Origin: JAVBPR01 sp031549485
GTDB lineage: Bacteria > Bacillota > Clostridia > Oscillospirales > Feifaniaceae
DNA length: 10,850 nt
Direction of reading: 5' to 3'
Assembly (NCBI GenBank): GCA_031549485.1
Contig: JAVBPR010000022.1
Location: forward strand, 1 to 10,850
Position 1 is the stretch's first letter; each line of letters begins with the position of its first letter. The notes under the pieces were generated by a model. That model was not told where the DNA came from, did not search any database, and was given only the letters and a program-made list of their open reading frames with translations. Shown piece after piece: positions 5,757-10,850 of the stretch. The position numbers and the translations under genes were made by a program.

Positions 5757-6831
5757 ATTCGAGAAAATCTTTCAGCCTTTTGCTTCTGCTCGGATGGCGA
5801 AGTTTCCGAAGAGCTTTTGCCTCAATTTGGCGAATTCGCTCTCTCGTAACTTTGAATTCTTTGCCAACTTCTTCAAGGGTTCTCGCCCTGCCGTCTTCAA
5901 GGCCAAAGCGGAGTTTCAATACCTTTTCTTCGCGCGGCGTTAGCGTGCCGAGAACATTGACAAGCTGTTCTTTTAGCAAAGTATAGCTTGCCGCTTCGGC
6001 AGGCGCGGGCGCGTCATCGTCCGGGATAAAATCGCCGAGATGGCTGTCTTCTTCCTCGCCTATCGGCGTTTCAAGCGAAACCGGTTCCTGCGCGATTTTT
6101 AGTATTTCGCGGACTTTTTCAACCGGGAGATTCATCTCCTCTGCGATTTCGTCCGGCGTCGGATCATGACCGAGTTCCTGCAAAAGCTGCCTTGAAACAC
6201 GCATAACTTTATTTATCGTTTCGACCATATGGACAGGGATACGGATTGTCCTTGCCTGGTCGGCAATGGCTCTTGTTATCGCCTGTCTTATCCACCATGT
6301 GGCGTAGGTCGAAAATTTGAATCCTTTGGTAAAATCAAATTTATCAACCGCTTTTATTAGACCGAGATTTCCCTCCTGAATAAGGTCGAGAAACAGCATT
6401 CCCCTGCCGACATAACGTTTTGCAATCGAAACGACAAGGCGGAGATTCGCCTCTGCAAGTTTCTTTTTCGCCGCCTCATCGCCGGTTTCCATACGTTTGG
6501 CTAGCTCAATCTCTTCCTCGCTTGAAAGAAGCGGCACCTTGCCGATTTCTTTAAGATACATACGGACAGGATCGTCAACCGCCGCGCTGTCAGCCGTCGC
6601 AACCGCTTCCTCAGATTCTGTAGCAGCCCCGCCGATAATATTGCTTATGTCGGTGTCTTCTTCAAGGTCCGCTTCGATTTTTATCCCCGAGGCGTCAAGC
6701 GCCTCATACAATTTTTCGACCGCTTCGATATCAAGCTCCGCATCGTCGATAAAATCAAGGATTTCTTTTTCGGTTACTTTACCTTTACCCTTAAAATTTT
6801 CAATAAAGTCCTTTGGATTTTTTTCAGCCAT
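5755..6831 (-). CDS. rpoD: RNA polymerase primary sigma factor RpoD (SigA)
   Basis: The housekeeping sigma-70 factor that directs RNA polymerase to -10/-35 promoters. At 358 residues it is the compact type found in Bacillota. Order of parts: a short region 1.1-like acidic helical domain (about 18-60), a linker, region 1.2 DDPVRMYLKEIG (86-97), region 2 from NLRLVVSIAKRYVGRG (129-144) through the core-binding LDLIQEGNLGLIKAVDKFD and the -10 recognition block FKFSTYATWWIRQAI (171-185), region 3 (about 197-265), and region 4 with the -35 helix-turn-helix RTLEEVGKEFKVTRERIRQIEAKAL (317-341). The ATG at 6831 overlaps the end of dnaG by 8 bases, with AAAGGA 6 bases upstream. It is the last gene of the dgt-dnaG-rpoD run and ends inside a terminator. 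A possible internal promoter lies in the end of dnaG. Confidence 0.98.
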   Translation of the reverse strand: MAEKNPKDFIENFKGKGKVTEKEILDFIDDAELDIEAVEKLYEALDASGIKIEADLEEDTDISNIIGGAATESEEAVATADSAAVDDPVRMYLKEIGKVPLLSSEEEIELAKRMETGDEAAKKKLAEANLRLVVSIAKRYVGRGMLFLDLIQEGNLGLIKAVDKFDFTKGFKFSTYATWWIRQAITRAIADQARTIRIPVHMVETINKVMRVSRQLLQELGHDPTPDEIAEEMNLPVEKVREILKIAQEPVSLETPIGEEEDSHLGDFIPDDDAPAPAEAASYTLLKEQLVNVLGTLTPREEKVLKLRFGLEDGRARTLEEVGKEFKVTRERIRQIEAKALRKLRHPSRSKRLKDFLE

Positions 6832-8593
6832 TACTATTTCCTTTCACCCGCTTTTTTTCCGCAAGGTCTTTTTTTATATAATCGTTAATTGATTCCGCCT
6901 TCAAATCCGCCGCCGAAGCGGGTTTCGATTTTTCCGAAAGCAAACAAAGGACAAAATCATCTATCGTTTTGCGCTCATTGTCTTTATAAATATCATAGTC
7001 AAGAAGTATTTTCGTTATTTTTCCCATCTCTTCAGGCAAAAAATCTTCGCCGAGCAGAGTTGTATCGGGCGAAAGCCCGCTCTCTATTATTTGAAGAGTT
7101 TTTGCAAATACTCGCCGGTTAAGGGAAGTCACAAAATCGTCAACGGTAATCCTTTTTAAAATCTCGCCGCGATACTCGGGCGCATAAAAGAGAATCGAAA
7201 TGAGCCCCTCTTCGGCTTTCGCCGCTTTCAGCTTGTCCGCGCGGTCCGGCGTTATTCTGTCCCGTTTTTCGGATGTTTCTTCTTCTTTTAGTTCATTTTG
7301 CTTTTTCTTTTTTTCAAAGGCTTTGACGGCGAATTTTATCTCGTTTAATATCGCTTCTTTTGAAATTCCTATTTCCTCGGAAATTTTCCCGGCATACAGG
7401 TCTTTTATTAACGAGCTTTCGCCCGCCAAAATCCTGACCGCTTCTTTAGTATATCCTAACTTCCCGTCTTCTTTTTCGAGGTCGAATTTCGCCTTGGCAC
7501 CTGAAAGTCTGTACTCTATCGGGTTGCCAGAGAGCTCTATAATTTTTCGAAACCCCGCGGCACCGTGCGCTTTGATAAAGTCATCGGGATCTTTCGAGTC
7601 GCCTAAATTGACCACCCGAATCCGCGCACCGGTTTCCTCGAGTTTTTTAACAGCTTTTGCGGTCGCGTTTTGCCCGGCAGCGTCCGAATCAAACGCAATC
7701 ACCGCGCCGCCGTCGCCTGCATAACGCGCTATAAGCCGCGCGTGCTCATCGGTAAACGCCGTTCCGAGCGACGCGACGGTATTTTTAAATCCTGCCTGTG
7801 ATAGGGCTATCGTATCCATATATCCTTCGGTCAAAATCAAAAAATCTTCGCTTTTGTTTTTTGCGTTATTGAGATTAAAGAGCATCGAGCTTTTTTTAAA
7901 AACAACGGTATCCGGCGAATTCAGATATTTTGCCCCGATATCGCCGAGATTTCTGCCGCCGAATCCTACAATATTTCCGATGCTGTCAAAAATCGGTATC
8001 ATCAAACGGTTTCGAAAGCTGTCATAGTGATTTCCCTTTTTCCCCTCGACGCAAAGGCCCGCTTCTTTTATATCCTTTAAATAAAAGCCTTCTTTTTTTA
8101 GATAATCCAAAAGATGCTGCCATCCGTCCGGCGCAAAGCCGATGCCGAAATGTTTGACGGTTTGAACATCCAGTTTCCGTTTCACAAGATATTCTCTCGC
8201 GGCTTTGCCCATATCACCCGCAAGGCAATTATAATAAAACCTTGCGGCTTTTTTGTTTATTTCATATATTTTTTTCCTGTTTGGCCCTTTTTCCTCGTTG
8301 TTTTCAGGAACGGCCATGCCCGCTTTGAGCGCTAGCGATTTTATCGCGTCGACATAATCGAGATGCTCGATGCTGCGGACAAAATTAATCACGTCACCGC
8401 CGGCCTGACACCCAAAGCAAAAATAATTTTGTTTTTCGGGAAAAACGGTGAAAGAACCTGTCTTTTCGCTGTGAAACGGACAAAGCCCCACAAGATATTT
8501 TCCCTTTCGCGATAATTGCACATAGGAAGATATAATATCTTCGATATTGCATTTCATTTTCAGTTCCATAATAAAACTATCGGGTATAGACAA
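6824..8593 (-). CDS. dnaG: DNA primase
   Basis: DnaG makes the RNA primers for DNA replication, working with the replicative helicase. The 589-residue protein has the full layout: an N-terminal zinc-binding domain with C38, H41, C59 and C62 (CPFH...CFGC), the basic RNA polymerase core including DSFRNRLMIPI (191-201), the TOPRIM metal-binding part with E256 (LTEGYMD), D302 and D304 (FDSDAAG) and DPDDFI (335-340), then a charged linker (about 424-460) and a C-terminal helicase-binding domain. The start is TTG at 8593, supported by GGAGGTG seven bases upstream and by homology, since IPDSFIMELKMKCNIEDIISSYV (from residue 3) is the usual DnaG beginning; the next in-frame ATG (residue 9) would cut into it. 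It overlaps rpoD by 8 bases and follows the dgt-like gene by 34. Confidence 0.97.
   Translation of the reverse strand: MSIPDSFIMELKMKCNIEDIISSYVQLSRKGKYLVGLCPFHSEKTGSFTVFPEKQNYFCFGCQAGGDVINFVRSIEHLDYVDAIKSLALKAGMAVPENNEEKGPNRKKIYEINKKAARFYYNCLAGDMGKAAREYLVKRKLDVQTVKHFGIGFAPDGWQHLLDYLKKEGFYLKDIKEAGLCVEGKKGNHYDSFRNRLMIPIFDSIGNIVGFGGRNLGDIGAKYLNSPDTVVFKKSSMLFNLNNAKNKSEDFLILTEGYMDTIALSQAGFKNTVASLGTAFTDEHARLIARYAGDGGAVIAFDSDAAGQNATAKAVKKLEETGARIRVVNLGDSKDPDDFIKAHGAAGFRKIIELSGNPIEYRLSGAKAKFDLEKEDGKLGYTKEAVRILAGESSLIKDLYAGKISEEIGISKEAILNEIKFAVKAFEKKKKQNELKEEETSEKRDRITPDRADKLKAAKAEEGLISILFYAPEYRGEILKRITVDDFVTSLNRRVFAKTLQIIESGLSPDTTLLGEDFLPEEMGKITKILLDYDIYKDNERKTIDDFVLCLLSEKSKPASAADLKAESINDYIKKDLAEKKRVKGNSNG
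6875..6904 (-). promoter_or_regulatory. Candidate rpoD promoter within the end of dnaG
   Basis: On the minus strand TTGAAG (6899-6904) is followed after 18 bases by TATATA (6875-6880), or after 17 by TTATAT. Each hexamer matches the sigma-70 consensus at four of six positions. A start near 6868 would give a leader of about 37 bases to the rpoD ATG. Internal promoters that drive the sigma gene separately from dnaG are known in other Bacillota such as B. subtilis. The element is AT-rich and coding, so it may be chance. Confidence 0.35.
8218..8254 (+). repeat. Inverted repeat inside dnaG with a T-run on the non-coding strand
   Basis: CCGCAAGG (8218-8225) and CCTTGCGG (8240-8247) are perfect 8-base inverted repeats around a 14-base A/T-rich loop, followed on the plus strand by C and six T (8249-8254). 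This resembles an intrinsic terminator for antisense transcription through dnaG. On the coding strand there is no T-run, so it should not stop dnaG mRNA. The large loop weakens it, and it lies in conserved coding sequence, so chance is possible. Confidence 0.35.
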
Positions 8594-8607
8594 GCTTTTT
8601 CACCTCC
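8594..8607 (-). promoter_or_regulatory. dnaG: dnaG ribosome binding site that fixes a TTG start
   Basis: GGAGGTG (8601-8607) is a strong Shine-Dalgarno match, 7 bases from the TTG at 8593. An ATG at 8608-8610 just before it is in another frame and is not the dnaG start. The combination of a strong site and a weak start codon may set a modest primase level. Confidence 0.8.
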
Positions 8608-8627
8608 CATTGCGGTTTATATATTTA

Positions 8628-9635
8628 TCAGTATTGCCAGGTTTTCGGCACAAAAAAGTCGTTATAACAGGTTATTGCATACCTATCGCTCATTCCCGCA
8701 ATATAGTCGCAAATTATAACTTCTATTCCGTATTTTTCTTCCCTGCCGAGATATTCCGGCGGCAGATTTTCGCGGTTATTGTAATAAAATTCGTAAAGCA
8801 TGCTGAGAATTCCGTCGACCTTCTGCTCTTCTTTTTTAGCGACAGGATTTTTATAAACTCTCTCGAACATAAAACTGCGCAAATCGGTAGCGGCAGTTAA
8901 AAACTTCTCTTCCATGCGAACATCGTCCTCCGGCGAAAAGTCAATAATCGCGCGGATAAGCGAATTTATCCGCTCGGAATGCGTTTCCCCGAGAAGCGCA
9001 CTAATCTCTTTCGGGATATCGCTTTCTTTTAAAATCCCCGCCCTTATCGCGTCGTCGATGTCATGGTTTACATAAGCAATCCGGTCGGCAAACTGTATTA
9101 TTTTCCCCTCAAGGGTTTCGGGTTTCCCTTTGCCGGTATGCCCGACGATTCCGTCGCGCACCTCATATGTAAGATTAAGCCCTGAAAAATCGTTTTCGAT
9201 AATATCGACCACGCGAAGGCTTTGTTCGTTATGGCGAAATCCTTTTGGCGAGAGTTTGTTTAAAACGCTCTCCCCGGCATGTCCGAACGGCGTGTGACCA
9301 AGATCATGCGCGAGGGCAATCGCCTCGGTCAAGTCTTCGTTCAGGCGCAGGGCTTTCGCTATCGTTCTGCCTATCTGCGAAACCTCTAACGTATGCGTAA
9401 GCCTTGTCCGATAATGGTCGCCCTCCGGCGATAAAAAGACCTGCGTTTTATGCTTTAATCTGCGAAAAGACTTCGAGTGGATAACCCTGTCCCTGTCGCG
9501 CTGAAACTCTGTTCTAAGCTCGCACTTTTCCTGGGGCGCCGCTCTTCCTTTACTCTCCGCGGAGCAGCTTGCAAACTTTGACAGCCTTTCCTTTTCTTCT
9601 CTTTCAAGACGCTCTCTAACGTTAATGCCACTCAC
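8628..9635 (-). CDS. dgt: dGTPase-like HD-domain triphosphohydrolase
   Basis: A 335-residue deoxyguanosinetriphosphate triphosphohydrolase-like protein, an HD-superfamily metalloenzyme that hydrolyses dNTPs to the nucleoside and triphosphate. After an N-terminal leader rich in charged residues comes EFQRDRDRVIHSKSFRRLKHKTQVF (43-67), then the metal ligands H81 (RLTHTLEV), H110 and D111 (ALAHDLGHTPFGHAGE), and D184 (FADRIAYVNHDIDDA). Length fits the short dgt-like class usual in Bacillota, whose nucleotide preference may differ from E. coli Dgt. The start is uncertain: the GTG at 9635 is itself part of the only good ribosome binding sequence (AGGGGGTG), and the first codon at a proper distance from that is ATT at 9626; the conserved part begins at NVRERLE just after. 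Position before dnaG-rpoD recurs in Clostridia and fits a nucleotide-pool role in replication. Confidence 0.93.
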   Translation of the reverse strand: MSGINVRERLEREEKERLSKFASCSAESKGRAAPQEKCELRTEFQRDRDRVIHSKSFRRLKHKTQVFLSPEGDHYRTRLTHTLEVSQIGRTIAKALRLNEDLTEAIALAHDLGHTPFGHAGESVLNKLSPKGFRHNEQSLRVVDIIENDFSGLNLTYEVRDGIVGHTGKGKPETLEGKIIQFADRIAYVNHDIDDAIRAGILKESDIPKEISALLGETHSERINSLIRAIIDFSPEDDVRMEEKFLTAATDLRSFMFERVYKNPVAKKEEQKVDGILSMLYEFYYNNRENLPPEYLGREEKYGIEVIICDYIAGMSDRYAITCYNDFFVPKTWQY

Positions 9636-9652
9636 CCCCTATAAGACTTATA
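9633..9652 (-). promoter_or_regulatory. Ribosome binding sequence and 13-base palindrome before dgt
   Basis: AGGGGGTG (9633-9640) is the only strong Shine-Dalgarno-like sequence ahead of dgt. Directly upstream, and sharing base 9640, is TATAAG, one base, CTTATA (9640-9652), a 13-base perfect palindrome around its centre. The 42-base gap from yigZ holds nothing else. The palindrome could be an operator half-site pair or a weak hairpin beside the ribosome binding site; its short A/T-rich length also allows chance. Confidence 0.35.
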
Positions 9653-9677
9653 CTGCAAAAACACCAAAATCACTTTT

Positions 9678-10298
9678 TTATATTTGCGAAAAAGTTTGTG
9701 AAATTAAAACAGGATTTGATTTACCGGCCGTCATCTCGATAATTTTTTCGGAAATCCCTTGGGTTTTTTCATTTAAAACCGAAAAAATAATTTCGGCGCA
9801 GTCGGTAAAATTTGTTTCCTTTATAAATGCGCCCGACGAATCGAGAACCTTTAAAATCGGCTCGTAAAGACTGTAATCGCTTTTAACCGACAAAACATCG
9901 CAAAACCCCATCGTGATAATCTCTGCCGCCTCAACCGCCTCTTTTGCGGCACGGGCATATGCGCGTACAAGCCCGCCCTTGCCGAGCAAGGTTCCGCCGA
10001 AATAGCGAGTTACGACAACGGCGACGTCTGTTATTTTTTTGCCTGTTAAAACCGAAAGCGCGGGAAGCCCGGCCGTGCCGTGCGGCTCTCCGTCGTCGCT
10101 GTATCTTGTCATTTGATTTTCTCGAAGCGAATAAGCATAGACGTTGTGCGTCGCTTCGCGGTGGAGTGCTTTTATTTCCTCGATAAACGATACCGCTTCA
10201 ACCTCGCTGCAAACAGGTTTTGCGTAGCCGATAAAACGGGATCGGCTTTCTTCAAACTCGCTTTGCGCCGCGGTTTTTACAGTATTATAGCTGTTCAT
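9678..10298 (-). CDS. yigZ: YigZ / IMPACT family protein
   Basis: A 206-residue member of the YigZ/YvyE (UPF0029, IMPACT N-terminal) family. The signature is clear: the N-terminal strand SRFIGYAKPV (20-29), EATHNVYAYSL (48-58), SDDGEPHGTAG (67-77), and VTRYFGGTLLGKGGLVRAY (96-114), followed by a C-terminal ferredoxin-like domain (about 135-200). Length is typical. Eukaryotic IMPACT inhibits the kinase Gcn2; the bacterial role is not settled, with links to ribosome or nucleic-acid binding proposed. The ATG at 10298 overlaps the end of hflX by 14 bases, with only a weak GGAAG upstream, so translation probably depends on hflX. The pairing with a ribosome-splitting GTPase hints at translation, but that is inference. 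Confidence 0.93.
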   Translation of the reverse strand: MNSYNTVKTAAQSEFEESRSRFIGYAKPVCSEVEAVSFIEEIKALHREATHNVYAYSLRENQMTRYSDDGEPHGTAGLPALSVLTGKKITDVAVVVTRYFGGTLLGKGGLVRAYARAAKEAVEAAEIITMGFCDVLSVKSDYSLYEPILKVLDSSGAFIKETNFTDCAEIIFSVLNEKTQGISEKIIEMTAGKSNPVLISQTFSQI

Positions 10299-10850
10299 AA
10301 TCTTTTAATCTTCCGGCTTCTTTTTTATCCGCGATTATTTCGAAATAAATTCCGCTGTCGCGAAATTCTTCTTTTTCGATCGAGGTGTTTTTGTGTATTA
10401 TTTCAAGCGCGGACGCTTTGTCATACGGAATAAGAAGTTTCATTCTGATTTTATTATCATTAAGCGTGTTTTCGATTTTTATTATCAGCGCCTCGATATT
10501 TTCGCTGTTTTTCGCGCTGATTATTACCCCGTCCCGTGTATACGGCAGGCGGTCTTTATCAGCCAAATCCGACTTGTTGTAAATCATTATGCGCGGGATT
10601 TCACCACCGCCGAGCTCACTGACAAGATTATCGACGACCTCTGTCTGCGCCGCGTATTCGGGAGAGGAAATATCGACAACATGCAAAAGCAGGTCAGAAT
10701 ATTTCACCTCGTCAAGGGTGGACGCAAACGCCTCGATTAAGTGATGCGGCAGATTTCGGATAAAACCCACAGTATCGGTAAGGAGCATCTCAAGGCCGCT
10801 TTTAAATTTGAATTTTCTTGTCGTCGGATCAAGGGTTGCAAAAAGCTTGT
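10285..10850 (-). CDS. hflX: GTPase HflX, C-terminal part (cut by window edge)
   Basis: HflX is a ribosome-associated GTPase that splits stalled or stressed 70S ribosomes. The 187 residues present run from KLFATLDPTTRKFKF at the edge (switch I/G2 region, TLDPTTR) through G3 in LLTDTVGFIRNLPHHL, G4 NKSD (in IYNKSDLAD), and the G5 SAKN, into the small C-terminal domain typical of HflX. The N-terminal nucleotide-binding domain and the P-loop lie beyond the right edge, so the gene is incomplete only because of the window. TLDPTTR followed by DTVGFIRNLPHHLIEAF is diagnostic for HflX rather than Era, Der or Obg. It is the first gene visible of the rightmost operon and overlaps yigZ by 14 bases. Confidence 0.96.
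   Translation of the reverse strand, partial: KLFATLDPTTRKFKFKSGLEMLLTDTVGFIRNLPHHLIEAFASTLDEVKYSDLLLHVVDISSPEYAAQTEVVDNLVSELGGGEIPRIMIYNKSDLADKDRLPYTRDGVIISAKNSENIEALIIKIENTLNDNKIRMKLLIPYDKASALEIIHKNTSIEKEEFRDSGIYFEIIADKKEAGRLKDYEQL

Noticed and set aside
5755..6831. RpoD seems short compared with the 613-residue E. coli protein
   Set aside because: Primary sigma factors of Bacillota lack the large non-conserved insert and are about 360-380 residues, so the length is normal.
7200..7724. Open frame of 174 codons on the plus strand, antisense to dnaG
   Set aside because: Same reasoning: the DnaG frame is clearly the coding one with complete motifs, and the opposite frame has serine/phenylalanine-rich shadow composition.
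1..10850. Search for mobile elements, CRISPR arrays, tRNA/rRNA genes, toxin-antitoxin or defence genes
   Set aside because: No transposase, integrase, repeat-spacer pattern, RNA gene or defence-type protein was recognisable; the only gene-free gap above 100 bases is the rplS-DUF421 promoter region (4495-4666).

Overview
The window is a dense chromosomal core region of a low-to-moderate GC, Gram-positive-type bacterium, most likely a member of the Clostridia (Bacillota). The reasons are a short primary sigma factor of 358 residues that follows dnaG and dgt, a circularly permuted RbgA-type GTPase next to rnhB and yraN, strong AGGAGG-type ribosome binding sites, and a DUF421 plus DUF4363 gene pair. 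I cannot place it to genus from the sequence alone.

Layout, left to right. (1) Positions 1-4602: a minus-strand operon that reads from right to left as rplS (ribosomal protein L19), lepB (signal peptidase I), rbgA/ylqF (50S assembly GTPase), rnhB (RNase HII), yraN (UPF0102 nuclease-like), an M19 zinc dipeptidase and thrC (threonine synthase, cut by the left edge). Its genes abut or overlap by a few bases, so translation is probably coupled. It starts at a strong-looking promoter with an A-tract upstream element. A short folded leader lies before rplS, and a terminator or attenuator hairpin sits between rplS and lepB. (2) Positions 4667-5729: a small divergent plus-strand operon of two membrane or extracytoplasmic proteins, DUF421 (YetF-like) and DUF4363. 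(3) Positions 5728-5756: one hairpin that can terminate transcription from both sides. (4) Positions 5755-10850: a second minus-strand operon that reads from right to left as hflX (cut by the right edge), yigZ (IMPACT family), dgt-like HD phosphohydrolase, dnaG (primase) and rpoD (primary sigma factor).

Functionally this is housekeeping: ribosome assembly and rescue (L19, RbgA, HflX), replication and nucleic-acid upkeep (DnaG, Dgt, RNase HII, YraN), transcription initiation (RpoD), protein export (LepB) and amino-acid metabolism (dipeptidase, ThrC). I found no insertion sequence, phage gene, CRISPR array, tRNA, rRNA or defence system. I do not see a convincing novel multi-gene system. The most useful leads are regulatory: the candidate L19 autoregulatory leader, the terminator-like hairpin inside rnhB, the candidate rpoD promoter inside dnaG, and unusual start-codon arrangements at dnaG and dgt.
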